This document shows positions 10,270-19,332 of a stretch of DNA of 64,000 bases, piece by piece. A program made the translations under genes and the position numbers. Every line of letters begins with the position of its first letter. Position 1 is the stretch's first letter. Source of the DNA: Vibrio variabilis (GTDB lineage Bacteria > Pseudomonadota > Gammaproteobacteria > Enterobacterales > Vibrionaceae); the NCBI RefSeq assembly GCF_003263785.1, contig NZ_JYJK01000105.1:27101-91100 (forward strand). The letters run 5' to 3'. The notes beneath the pieces were generated by a model. The model made no database searches and was not told the DNA's origin. It saw nothing but the letters and a program-made list of their open reading frames with translations.

Positions 10270-10878
10270 ATGGATAAAGATCATAGCCTGCGCGAGAATT
10301 TGCTCGCCCTCACGCTTGGTAGCGCTTTGGTGTCTCTTGGCGTAATCTTCTTCAACCAAGTTGGCCTCCTGACTGGTGGCACTGCTGGTTTAGCCCTGTT
10401 TATCACCAAAATCACGACGTTGAGTTTTGGTCAGGTTTTCTTTGCACTTAACCTGCCATTTTACATTTTGTCGGTCACTCGTATGGGTTGGCAATTCACG
10501 ATAAACACGTTCATTGCAGTAAGTATCGTCTCTTTTGCAGTGGATCATTTGCATCACGTTATTCAGATTTCTCACATCGAACCGATTTACGCGGCGCTAC
10601 TGGGTGGTGGACTGATTGGCATGGGCATGTTGGTAATTTTTAGACACAAGATGAGCTTAGGCGGATTCAATATTCTAGCGCTGTTTCTGCAGGAGCGATT
10701 CGGGATCCGTGCTGGTAAGGTGCAAATGGGCTTAGATTGTTCAATCGTCGTTCTGTCACTCTTTGTCGTCGATATCTACCTAATTGGACTCTCCATACTA
10801 GGCGCCATTGCCACCAACCTTATTTTGGCGATGAACCACAAACCAGGACGCTATCAGCCGATTCAAAACAACGCTTAA
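10270..10878 (+). CDS. YitT-family membrane protein
   Basis: The 202-residue sequence matches the YitT/DUF161 membrane family: an N-terminal GSALVSLGVIFFNQVGLLTGGTAGLAL-type segment with the conserved GLLTGGTAGLA, then LGGGLIGMGMLVIFRHKMSLGG and GKVQMGLDCSIV. About six membrane helices are visible. The function of the family is not established; it is sometimes linked to small-molecule or cation transport. The start ATG at 10270 has a GGA about 9 bases upstream. A strong terminator follows. Confidence 0.85.
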   Translation: MDKDHSLRENLLALTLGSALVSLGVIFFNQVGLLTGGTAGLALFITKITTLSFGQVFFALNLPFYILSVTRMGWQFTINTFIAVSIVSFAVDHLHHVIQISHIEPIYAALLGGGLIGMGMLVIFRHKMSLGGFNILALFLQERFGIRAGKVQMGLDCSIVVLSLFVVDIYLIGLSILGAIATNLILAMNHKPGRYQPIQNNA

Positions 10879-10917
10879 GCTGTGCGTCAGATAAACACAA
10901 CTTCGTGCAATGACTCC

Positions 10918-10950
10918 AAAGGCAAGACACATGATGTCTTGCCTTTTTGG
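10918..10950 (+). terminator. Intrinsic terminator after yitT
   Basis: AAAGGCAAGACA (10918-10929), loop CATGA, TGTCTTGCCTTT (10935-10946): a perfect 12-base stem. The arm ends in T and is followed by TTGG. It closes the plus-strand unit and, in the other orientation (AAA ends pair with TTT), may also stop the convergent dioxygenase gene. Confidence 0.9.
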
Positions 10951-10983
10951 TTAATGCAGCAAGTACATACCGTGAACACTCTC

Positions 10984-11556
10984 TTAAACAACAAACTGAA
11001 ACTGCGTCATTCGGTTTCCTGCTCCGTCTGTCGCTACATCCATTTGCAGCCAATCACGTTCACTTCCTCCCCACCACTCATTGCCTGTCTCACCTTTCAA
11101 GTAAAGCTGAGTCGTTAGAATTTCTCGCTGGCCCCGCCATAACTTCACATGAATGTGAGGTGGTCTCCCTGTGTATGGAACGGGATAAAGGGTTTGAAAC
11201 CGGCACTGTCCCTGAGCATCTGACTCAAGCGCAGCAAAGCCTGCAAAACTCGAGTCAAAACGCTCCGCATTGGGTTGCCTCGGATGTTCATACACACCTT
11301 GACCATCACATTGCCATATCTCCACACGCACCCCATTAAGCGGCTTAGCGTTACTATCCACAACACGAGTCACTAGAGTCATAGGTTCTCCAATGAGATT
11401 AGATTCATCGATGATTAAATTCGCTCGTAGTGGAATGGATGTAACCGGATAGAAAGGCCCTTCTGCCTGCCCTGGTGTTTTCTTCAGCTTAGTGTTTGCC
11501 AATACCGGCCAGGCAACAAATGCCGAGCACAGAGCTAAAAATTGTCTTCGCTGCAT
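10984..11556 (-). CDS. Exported intradiol ring-cleavage dioxygenase-like protein
   Basis: A 190-residue protein with a twin-arginine-like signal (MQRRQFLALCSAF... ending near ANTK), followed by a short catechol intradiol dioxygenase domain. Family marks are QAEGPFYP at the domain start, VEIWQCDGQGVYEHP with a candidate ferric ligand Tyr, and YPVPYTGRPPHIHVKLW carrying the second Tyr and the two His ligands. Family members cleave catechols between the hydroxyls using non-haem Fe(III). Most catabolic enzymes are cytoplasmic and larger; this short, exported type is less understood. No aromatic-catabolism genes are nearby, so the substrate cannot be inferred. Confidence 0.82.
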   Translation of the reverse strand: MQRRQFLALCSAFVAWPVLANTKLKKTPGQAEGPFYPVTSIPLRANLIIDESNLIGEPMTLVTRVVDSNAKPLNGVRVEIWQCDGQGVYEHPRQPNAERFDSSFAGFAALESDAQGQCRFQTLYPVPYTGRPPHIHVKLWRGQREILTTQLYLKGETGNEWWGGSERDWLQMDVATDGAGNRMTQFQFVV

Positions 11557-11778
11557 AACTACACTCTCGTTTGGGAATATTTAGAGTGTGGTACGCAAAG
11601 GTCACCCTCGCTAGTACAAAATCGAACAAGAAACTACCAAGTAAATCGTCTGACCAGAGTTACCCTACTAATCAAAATGTTTTTCTGTCATTATGAACAG
11701 AATTGACGGCAGCCCCTACAATTCAAAATGAAGGTAGGAGCCGAGTAAAACATCCCAGTCGAAGGAGTAGATTCAGCG

Positions 11779-12153
11779 ATGACTTACGAAACAAAAACCA
11801 TGGAAGTGCCAGTCGCAATTGCAGACCGAGTACAGGCGTTGATCGACGGCCACATTGCCAAAGAAAAGTTTAATGCTGAGCGACGCGAGGTCGTGAATAA
11901 CCTACTCGCTATGGATGGTCTTAGCTGTGAGATGGCCGTGTACAGCCTGCCTCAAGATGAACTAATGAATACCTTGCGCTTTGTATATGAGCTGTCGGGT
12001 ACCAACAGCCGATTTGTTAAAAACATCCTGACTCAAACGCGTGAGAATCCGAATAAGAAACTGTCTGACTCTCAACGCTCATCAGCGAAAAGCTTGCTGT
12101 TTAACCTGCTGAACGATCCGTCTGTTGTATCTGCGATGAAAGAGACGTCTTAA
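11779..12153 (+). CDS. Hypothetical cytoplasmic protein, 124 aa
   Basis: Not recognised. It starts MTYETKTMEVPVAIADRVQA at an ATG preceded by GAAGGAG about 11 bases upstream. It is predicted soluble and mostly helical, with no signal peptide, no membrane segment and a single cysteine (LSCEMAVYSL). The polar C-terminal half, PNKKLSDSQRSSAKSLLFNL, looks amphipathic. It is a single-gene unit convergent with the lipoprotein gene at 12235. Codon use and the clear ribosome site support a real gene. Confidence 0.75.
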   Translation: MTYETKTMEVPVAIADRVQALIDGHIAKEKFNAERREVVNNLLAMDGLSCEMAVYSLPQDELMNTLRFVYELSGTNSRFVKNILTQTRENPNKKLSDSQRSSAKSLLFNLLNDPSVVSAMKETS

Positions 12154-12157
12154 TCAA

Positions 12158-12195
12158 AAAAACCGCCTGACGGAACCATACTTTCGTGAGGCGGC
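12158..12195 (-). terminator. Intrinsic terminator of the 12235 lipoprotein gene
   Basis: CCGCCT(GA)CG pairs with CG(TG)AGGCGG around an A/T-rich loop. The A7 run just to its left becomes a T7 tail on the minus strand. It lies between the two convergent genes. Confidence 0.8.
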
Positions 12196-12234
12196 ATCTC
12201 TATAGCAATCGTAGTTTAAATGATTAGCTAAACC

Positions 12235-12807
12235 TTACTGTTCTGGTTGCCAACTCATCATGCTGTCAAAGACACTGCAATCGGACACGGCATCTGATGC
12301 CGATTCAATAAATACCTGCTGCGCCTCTGACACCGGATACTCTAGATAGTCTGAGCATTTCGCACTTTGCCCATTACCCACCACCACCGTCGAACCAATC
12401 TGCAACGTACATTTCACCAGTTTGTCGAGTGGTGACCACTGGTAGCATATTTCATAGTCTTTCCTATAATCCGCCGTTTTACCTGCTGGTTGATTAAACG
12501 CCCACCAGTTACCAAATTGGCTACCGGGGTTGGTACTGTTCCAAGCTCGATAGATTGTCACCTCTTCCGTGCTTTGATAAACGGCGCCTTGACACAAACC
12601 ACCGGACAGAGGTTCACCAATGGCTTTCGCTAGCATCTGAGGGTTGTCGACCTGTTTGAATTTTCCTGAAAACTCATTTGGTAGTTCAACTGAACCTACA
12701 CATTCAGTTCTTGCCGTTGGCGCCTCCCCACTAATGACATTACCTACTTGGCTGGCACAGCCCTGAATCATTACCATCGCTAAAACTGCGAGACTCCATC
12801 TCATCAT
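12235..12807 (-). CDS. Putative lipoprotein, unknown function
   Basis: A 190-residue protein with a short hydrophobic signal (MMRWSLAVLAMVM) ending in IQGC, a plausible though not ideal lipobox with Cys near position 17. The mature part contains many cysteines in spaced pairs (ECVGS, GLCQGA, YEICYQW, VKCTLQ, AKCSDY, SDCSVF), suggesting disulfides in the periplasm. I recognise no domain. A strong terminator follows, so the gene is monocistronic. It is divergent from rlhA. Confidence 0.75.
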   Translation of the reverse strand: MMRWSLAVLAMVMIQGCASQVGNVISGEAPTARTECVGSVELPNEFSGKFKQVDNPQMLAKAIGEPLSGGLCQGAVYQSTEEVTIYRAWNSTNPGSQFGNWWAFNQPAGKTADYRKDYEICYQWSPLDKLVKCTLQIGSTVVVGNGQSAKCSDYLEYPVSEAQQVFIESASDAVSDCSVFDSMMSWQPEQ

Positions 12808-12990
12808 TATTTCCCTGCTGGCTGTTTTGGTCTTATTTCATTCGATAGAAGTAAACCTAGCTCACTATTCTCATCCTTCTTTAAACCTTGATCACATAGT
12901 CTACTAATTACATAAATATCGATAGGTCTGAATTTGGGACGAAATCTGTAGCAAATTGCTGTAGACTACGGCCTCATTTTTTCTAAGGGT

Positions 12991-14976
12991 ATGGTTGTGA
13001 CAAGAGATCAGTTTGAATTGTTGGCACCGGGTGGTGATGTTGAGTCAATCAAAGCAGCGATCGCAGCGGGAGCAGATGCGGTGTACTGTGGATTGGATCG
13101 TTTTAACGCTCGAAACCGTGCAGCGAACTTAACGCTAGACAACCTTGCGGGCGTTCTTGAGCTTGCTCACGCCAATCAGTGCCAAGTGTTTCTGACGCTT
13201 AATGTACTAATCCTAGAGAGTGAAATTGCCGCTGTGATGCGCTTATTGGCGCAGTTGGTCAATACCGACATTGATGGCGTTATCGTTCAAGATCTTGGTT
13301 TAGCGTATTTGATTAAACGCCACTTCCCAAGTTTAGATGTTCATGCTTCAACGCAGCTCAACACTCACAATACTGGGCAAATCGAGTTTCTCAAACAGAT
13401 GACTGCCAGCCGCGTTAACCTATCTCGTGAGCTTAACATTGATGAGATTGCTCATCTCGCTCATTTTGGGCATCAACACGATGTGTTAATGGAAGTATTT
13501 GTTCATGGTTCATATTGCATCGGATTCTCTGGGCTTTGCTATATCAGCTCGGCGCGCAATGGCGCCTCTGGCAACCGTGGTCGTTGCAGTCAACCGTGTC
13601 GTGAACAATACCAAACCACCAAGCAAGGTTATGACTACCCACTAAACCTAAAAGACAACTCAGCATTTGGCGATCTTCAAGCGCTTGCCGACGCGGGTGT
13701 CTATTCACTAAAAGTCGAAGGGCGCATCAAAAAACCGCATTACGTTTATACCGTTGTCGACAACTGGCGCAAGCAAATAGACCGCTTGTGCGAAGGTGAA
13801 ACGCTTTCAGAAGATACCAGCGAGCTTTACACCGTATTTAACCGTGATTTCTCTAACGGTTTCCTACAAGGCGAATACGGCAAAAGCATGTATATCGACA
13901 ACCCAAGAGACAACGCGGTTACGCATTTCTCTAAGGTGTATCAATGTACCAGTACCGAGCAAGTTCAAGCGGTTAAGCAGCGTCTTTACGACAAAAAAAC
14001 CGATATTATCCAACATGTTGATGCACAAATCGCAGCGATGGATATCAACGCTGACCGCCCATCAGCAAGTTTGAAAGGTGCGATTGAAGCGCCAGAGTTA
14101 GAAAAATTGGCGCAAAACCCAGAGCTAAGCGGCCAAAAACCACTATCGGTGTTAGTTTCAAGCCCTGAAGATGCGACTCTTAGTTTGGAATCCGATGTTG
14201 AGGTCTATTTTCAGCTACCTATGGGATTAAGCGCGGAGCTACCCGCTATGATTTCGCTGTTTGAATCTAACCCGAATCTAAAACCTTGGTTCCCAGCCAT
14301 TCTCATCGGCGATGATTTTGAAGCGGCTAAAGTCTTTTTAGAAACGATTAAACCAAGACTGCTTATTACGAATAACTCAGGTGTCGGTTTCCACGCTCAA
14401 ACGCTAGGGTTAGATTGGGTAGCTGGTCCGCAAATGAACAGCACCAACTCGTACACATTGAAATGTCTTCAAGAAGAGTACTTTGCCGCTGGTGCGTTTT
14501 TATCTAATGAACTGAGTAACAAACAGCTCCGCTACATTCGAAGACCAAGTGGCATGCGCACATTCTATAGTGTGTACCATCCGAATACGTTACTGACAAG
14601 CCGCCAGTGTTTGTTCCAACAAACGGACGGTTGTAAGAAAATCAAAGTCAACAAAGGCTGCCTGAGACGCTGTAGTAAGCGTACGTCTATTATCAACCTT
14701 AAAGACAACCCTTATGTGGTTCAAAAGCAAAAAGGCTCTCACAATAGTCTCTACAGCGAGCACAATATTCTGAACCTAGATGTGCTGGCCGACCATCAAG
14801 ACCTTATTACCGATGTTTTTATCGATCTGAGAGATATTCAGACGGAAACAAAAGTGACCGGTAGCAAACTTGAGGTCATCGACGCCTTCAAAGCGCTACT
14901 TCTAGAGGACGGACGCAGTATCGTTGGCAACCTAATCCAGAACACTAGCAACCAACAATACCAAAAAGGCATTTAG
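12991..14976 (+). CDS. rlhA: U32-family protein, 23S rRNA C2501 hydroxylase RlhA
   Basis: The 661-residue length and the sequence match YdcP/RlhA of the peptidase U32 family, which installs 5-hydroxycytidine at C2501 of 23S rRNA. The start reads DQFELLAPGGDVESIKAAI followed by GADAVYCGL. The cysteine-rich U32 signature is present: YCIGFSGLCYISS and NRGRCSQPCREQY (about residues 172-207). Further cysteines near the C-terminus (SRQCLFQQTDGC, CLRRCSK) are typical of the long U32 form. The frame is intact from the ATG at 12991. It is divergent from the lipoprotein gene. Confidence 0.88.
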   Translation: MVVTRDQFELLAPGGDVESIKAAIAAGADAVYCGLDRFNARNRAANLTLDNLAGVLELAHANQCQVFLTLNVLILESEIAAVMRLLAQLVNTDIDGVIVQDLGLAYLIKRHFPSLDVHASTQLNTHNTGQIEFLKQMTASRVNLSRELNIDEIAHLAHFGHQHDVLMEVFVHGSYCIGFSGLCYISSARNGASGNRGRCSQPCREQYQTTKQGYDYPLNLKDNSAFGDLQALADAGVYSLKVEGRIKKPHYVYTVVDNWRKQIDRLCEGETLSEDTSELYTVFNRDFSNGFLQGEYGKSMYIDNPRDNAVTHFSKVYQCTSTEQVQAVKQRLYDKKTDIIQHVDAQIAAMDINADRPSASLKGAIEAPELEKLAQNPELSGQKPLSVLVSSPEDATLSLESDVEVYFQLPMGLSAELPAMISLFESNPNLKPWFPAILIGDDFEAAKVFLETIKPRLLITNNSGVGFHAQTLGLDWVAGPQMNSTNSYTLKCLQEEYFAAGAFLSNELSNKQLRYIRRPSGMRTFYSVYHPNTLLTSRQCLFQQTDGCKKIKVNKGCLRRCSKRTSIINLKDNPYVVQKQKGSHNSLYSEHNILNLDVLADHQDLITDVFIDLRDIQTETKVTGSKLEVIDAFKALLLEDGRSIVGNLIQNTSNQQYQKGI

Positions 14977-15001
14977 GGTAAAGCCCCCGCCTTCCTCAAA
15001 C

Positions 15002-15178
15002 CTATCCACTTGAAGCCGCGAGCTTTTTGATTTGTTCAAAGAGTTCTTCGGCTTCAGCGGTTAATTTTGAGTACATTTTGATGTCACCATTTCTCTGGGC
15101 ATGCATCGCTTGCTCTAGCAACATGGAATGGCGTTTTTTGAGTTTTCTAGCAGGATCGCGCTTTAAAAATGAGAACAT
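15002..15178 (-). CDS. DUF6435-like small protein, 58 aa
   Basis: The likely start is the ATG at 15178 (MFSFLKRDPARKLKKRHS), preceded by AAGGAGAGAG; the longer frame to 15220 lacks such a site. The rest, LEQAMHAQRNGDIKMYSKL then EAEELFEQIKKL, is a charged two-helix protein. It resembles a small uncharacterised family found across gamma-proteobacteria in which an N-terminal MF-FLK, a Lys-rich stretch and QRNGDI recur. No function is known to me. It is convergent with rlhA. Confidence 0.78.
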   Translation of the reverse strand: MFSFLKRDPARKLKKRHSMLLEQAMHAQRNGDIKMYSKLTAEAEELFEQIKKLAASSG

Positions 15179-15325
15179 GACTCTCTCCTTGTATGATGTG
15201 AATTTCTGTACGAACGACACCTCTAAATAGATTTGCTTTCACGCTATAAACGCTCAAAATTAGAGTCTAACCGCACTAAAACGTAGGCATCATCACACTT
15301 TAAGACTCTCGTAAAAGCACTCAAT

Positions 15326-15345
15326 ATTAATGATAGTTATCACTA
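15326..15345 (+). promoter_or_regulatory. Possible Fur-like box before the tldD-like gene
   Basis: The stretch around TGATAGTTATCA (15331-15342) is palindromic. ATTAATGATAGTTATCACT matches about 12 of 19 positions of the classical Fur consensus by eye. It lies about 155 bases before the tldD-like start. Weak evidence. Confidence 0.3.
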
Positions 15346-15501
15346 TAAATAGTCCCAATAAATCAGATATTAATGTGTTAAATCATCACTAGGAAAATGT
15401 CGATTTTATAGAAGATAATTTTGTTTAATAAATGTTAAAATCCCAATATTCCTCGACTTTCAATGAGGACTACTCGGATGTTCAATGAGCAAGGAGATTT
15501 C

Positions 15502-16886
15502 ATGCTTAATTCTGTAACGGCGAAAGCGGTGATTGATCACGCCCTATTCTTGGGGCAGATTTTGCTGAGCTATTCGTCGAGCACCATCAGACTAATTCGG
15601 TCCAAATCGCGTCTGGCGAAGTGGACAAAGTAAACTCAGGTATCGATTTTGGTATCGGGATCCGCCTTTTCTTCGGCCACAAAGTACTCTACGGCTACAC
15701 CAATAACACCGACGAAAACGAACTCAAGCGAGTGACATCATTGCTCGCTGCAAAAGACAAGCGTGAGCAAATCGCGACGGCAGGTGCGCTTAATCTTAAT
15801 CGCTACCCTATCCAGCATGGTTGCCGTTTGCCACTTAACAAGGACGCCAATCTAGATTCAAAAATCGCCTTCTTACTTCAAACCGACGCGGCTGCACGTG
15901 CCGAAAGTGAATACATTACTCAGTTTATTGGCAATGTTTTACAGCGCGAGCAGCAAGTTTCCATCTTCAATTCTGAAGGTCTGCATGTTGATGATACGCG
16001 CCACTACATTCGCGTGTCGGGTAACACCGTTGCTCAAAAAGGCAACGAGCAATCTTCTGGTTCAGAAGGTCCTGGTGCACTGTCTGGCTGGGAATTTAGC
16101 GAACAGCTTGATGCTCAAGAGCTAGGCAAAACCATTGCTCAGCAAGCATTGGTAAAACTAGGCGCGGACGCGTGCCCTTCCGGCGAAATGCCCGTAGTTA
16201 TTGGTAATGGCTTTGGTGGCGTCATCTTCCACGAAGCGTGTGGTCACCTGCTTGAAACCACATCCGTGGCTAAAAAAGCGTCAGTGTTCCATGACAAAAT
16301 GGGCGAGATGATCGCTCATACAGCAGTGAGTGCCGTTGATGATGGCACTATGACTAATGAGTGGGGCTCTATCCATGTTGACGACGAAGGTATGGCAACT
16401 CAACGAACGCAACTCATTAAAGACGGCAAGCTAACCAGCTTTATGGTCGATAAAATGGGCGGCATGAAGACAGGCTTTGAACCAACAGGCTCTGGTCGTC
16501 GCCAAAACTACAAATTTGCGCCCACGTCACGCATGCGTAACACCTTCATAGAGGCTGGTGAACATTCTCTAGATGATATGTTAGCCGGTGTTGAACGTGG
16601 TATTTATGCTAAAAAAATGGGCGGCGGCTCAGTACAGCCAGGTACAGGTGAATTCAACTTTGCCGTTCGTGAAGCTTACCTGATTGAAAACGGAAAAATC
16701 ACCAAACCTCTCAAAACCGCAACACTGATTAGTACCGGACCAAAGGTGCTTAAGGAAATCAGCATGGTTGGTAAAGATATGGCACTGGCCCCTGGTATGT
16801 GTGGTTCAGTAAGTGGTGCAGTACCGACAACGGTAGGTCAGCCTTCGTTAAAAGTTGATAACATTCTTGTGGGAGGTGGTAACTAA
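15502..16886 (+). CDS. TldD-like metalloprotease subunit, one sequence indel
   Basis: Catalytic partner of a TldD/TldE heterodimeric zinc protease; about 461 residues after repair. The HExxxH zinc motif is present as FHEACGHLLE (about residues 243-252), inside the family block GFGGVIFHEACGHLLE, followed by KMGEMIAH and a C-terminal MCGSVSGAVPTTVGQP. One G is missing from the run at 15552-15555; adding it gives an N-terminus MLNSVTAKAVIDHALFLGAD followed by FAELFVEHH. The ATG at 15502 has AAGGAG nearby. The gene overlaps its TldE-like partner (TAATG). The family trims peptides such as microcin B17 and CcdA. A canonical tldD normally sits elsewhere in Vibrio, so this is probably a paralogue. 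Confidence 0.88.
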
Positions 16887-18229
16887 TGAGCCAAGACAAA
16901 CAACTTCTTGATGCCGTCGATTACGTCCTTTCAGAAGCCAAGCGCCAAGGTGCTGAAGCGGATGTCATCGTCAATCGTAGCAACAGCTTTTCCCTAAAAG
17001 CGAACCAAGGCCAACTGGATGAGTACAAAGTGAGCTCAAGCCAAGTGCTTGGAGTTCGCGTTGTCAAAGATGCACGAATTGCCACCAGCTACTCGGAATC
17101 ATTAGAGACCTCTAGTCTCGATCTCATGCTGACCAACGCCCTTCAAAGCGCACGTTTTTCTAAGCAAGACGAGCATCAGACTATTCGCTGTATCGATAGC
17201 AAAATTACCACGGATGTTGCAGAAATTGCTCAGCAAGATACCACATCTGCCGATGAGAAGATTGAGCTATCACTTGCACTAGAGCAAGGGGTTGTTTCCC
17301 TACCCCACGCCTCGAGTGCTCCCTACAACGGTTATGCTGATGGAGAGAGCCAGCTTATTCTCGCCAACACGCAAGGGACACTTTGCCAGCATTTTGAGCG
17401 CTCATTTAGCTGCTACGCATACACGCTATTTGAAAAAGACGGCAAGCAATCCATGGCGGGTAAAGTCTCGGTCGGTCGCCGCTTTGATGAGCTGAAACCG
17501 AACTACTGTATCGAGCAAGGCTACAACCTAGCCAGAGATTTACTCGATGGCGCACCAGTTGCAACTGGTGAATATTCGGCTATTTTCGATGTCGGAGCAT
17601 TGAGCAGCCTGTTTGGTGCATTTGGCAGTGCGTTCTCGGGTGTGAGTGCTATGAAAGGCATTACACCACTGGCGAACAAAGTTGGCCAGTCTGTTGCCAG
17701 TGAGCTAATCACCCTCACCGACGCAGCGTACATGCAAAACGGCATGGCAATCGCGGCATTTGATAGTGAAGGTTTTGCAACACAAGACAACATCCTAATC
17801 GCTAACGGACAACTAAATACCCTACTCCACAACAGCCACACTGCAAGCTACCTTGGTACAGTATCTACCGCGAGCGCAGCGCGTGGTGCTAAATCGAGCC
17901 TAGATGTTTCCGCAAATCACAAAGTGATTGCTACCGGTCAAAGCAGTTCTAGTGAGGTTAAAGCGGGTGAATATCTCGAGCTTGTTGAACTGCAAGGTGT
18001 TCATTCGGGTGCGGATCCAGTGAGCGGTGATTTCTCATTTGGTGCTAGCGGCTTCTTGTGCCGTGACGGCGTGCGAGTTCAGCCGGTACGTGGTATTACG
18101 GTTGCTGGCAACTTCTACAAGATGTTGCAAGAAGTAGACGCAGTAGGTGACCGTCAATTGGTTAACGATAGTCGGACTTTCTTCGCTCCGGATGTACGAT
18201 TTGCACGGTTGAGTATTGGGGGTAAATAG
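16886..18229 (+). CDS. TldE/PmbA-like protease subunit
   Basis: Non-catalytic partner of the preceding TldD-like protein, 447 residues, about PmbA/TldE length. It has the same fold pattern (RQGAEADVIVNRSNSFSLKA, then GVRVVKDARIATSYSE) and ends VQPVRGITVAGNFYKMLQEV, typical of this family. It lacks an HExxxH motif, as expected for TldE. The start ATG overlaps the upstream stop, so the two are translationally coupled and probably made in equal amounts. The frame is intact, and a terminator follows. Confidence 0.88.
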   Translation: MSQDKQLLDAVDYVLSEAKRQGAEADVIVNRSNSFSLKANQGQLDEYKVSSSQVLGVRVVKDARIATSYSESLETSSLDLMLTNALQSARFSKQDEHQTIRCIDSKITTDVAEIAQQDTTSADEKIELSLALEQGVVSLPHASSAPYNGYADGESQLILANTQGTLCQHFERSFSCYAYTLFEKDGKQSMAGKVSVGRRFDELKPNYCIEQGYNLARDLLDGAPVATGEYSAIFDVGALSSLFGAFGSAFSGVSAMKGITPLANKVGQSVASELITLTDAAYMQNGMAIAAFDSEGFATQDNILIANGQLNTLLHNSHTASYLGTVSTASAARGAKSSLDVSANHKVIATGQSSSSEVKAGEYLELVELQGVHSGADPVSGDFSFGASGFLCRDGVRVQPVRGITVAGNFYKMLQEVDAVGDRQLVNDSRTFFAPDVRFARLSIGGK

Positions 18230-18250
18230 ACTTACCAGTAGATAGATATT

Positions 18251-18280
18251 CCCCAGCGACGTATCGCTGGGGACTTTTCT
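18251..18280 (+). terminator. Intrinsic terminator of the tldD/E-like pair
   Basis: CCCCAGCGA (18251-18259), loop CGTA, TCGCTGGGG (18264-18272): a perfect 9-base stem followed by ACTTTTCT, 21 bases after the stop. Confidence 0.8.
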
Positions 18281-18338
18281 CACTCGAGTTGAGTGGCGTA
18301 GGGGTTTCCCAACTCTTATTCCCGTTTAAAACTAAGCA

Positions 18339-19330
18339 CTACTTGTAGCTCAACTCGGTCGCTTTGCCTTTGAAAATTCGATACACCATGAAGGTGTAAA
18401 GCAATATCATTGGCATGACCACCATTACACCAAAGCCAACAATCATTAGTGTCGCTGGTGACGAAGCCGCCTCTTGTGCAGTCATTAAGCCCGGCACAAC
18501 CTGCGGGAAAAAGCTGTAAGCGAGCCCCATAAAACTCAAGGCAAAAATGAGCGTAACACCGAAAAATGGCCAACGCACCCCCATGTCATCAACAGTTGGA
18601 ACTTGTCGGAGGTACCTATCCACCAAGAATATTGTGGCTAGAACAACCAACGGGACTGGTGCTAACAGCAAGATCTCCGGGAAACTAAACCAACGCGATG
18701 CCACTTCTTCATTTACGATTGGATTTACTACACTCACAGCTAGAATCCCTGACGCTGCCAGCCAACCCGCACGACGAGACCAACGCGCTGAGCGCACTTG
18801 TAATTCACCTTCAGTCTTCAAGACCAGCCACGCCCCTCCTATGTAGACATAAGCTGCAGCAACACACACTGCACTTAACCATGCAAACCAGATGGCTTCC
18901 GTTGTTTGTTCAAAGCCCATAATGTAACGCCCCACCATGTAGCCTTGGGTTAAGGCCGTGATCAATGAACCGATTCTGAAGCACCAATCCCAGCGGTTTT
19001 TATGGTCAGAGATAGCTTTCGCTCTAAAGTCGAAGGCGACACCACGCATGATCAAAGCAATAAGCATAATAGCGGTCGGCATGTAGAGCTCGGTTAAAAT
19101 TAAGCTATGAGCGGTAGGAAAAGCGATAAGCAAAATACCCACCGCCAGCACTAGCCAAGTTTCGTTGGCGTCCCAGAAGGGCCAATTGACGCGATCATTC
19201 TGTCACGTTGAGCTTCATTATCACTGGGCAATAGGATACCGACGCCTAAGTCATACCCATCTAATACTGCGTACATGAACACTGAGAAGCCTAACAGCAA
19301 CAGATAAATTTCCGGTAAATAGTCGAGCAT
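18339..19330 (-). CDS. cioB: Cytochrome bd-type quinol oxidase subunit II (CioB-like), one sequence indel
   Basis: Membrane subunit II of a bd-type terminal oxidase, about 330 residues after repair. It begins MLDYLPEIYLLLLGFSVFMY and carries the subunit II signature YAVLDGYDLGVGIL (about residues 20-33), then WDANETWLVLAVGIL. A base is missing beside the GGG at 19179-19181, which as given truncates the frame after residue 61. About eight or nine hydrophobic helices follow. It starts two bases after the cioA stop on the minus strand. No CydX-like small gene follows, as usual for Cio-type oxidases. Confidence 0.9.
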
Positions 19331-19332
19331 TA

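Noticed and set aside
15552..15555. Programmed frameshift in the tldD-like gene
   Set aside because: The site is a plain G run with no slippery heptamer or structure, and identical one-base losses occur in unrelated genes throughout the window.
18241..18338. CydX-like small subunit after the bd oxidase genes
   Set aside because: No ATG with a ribosome site and hydrophobic frame occurs on the minus strand between the cioB stop and the tldE-like terminator.
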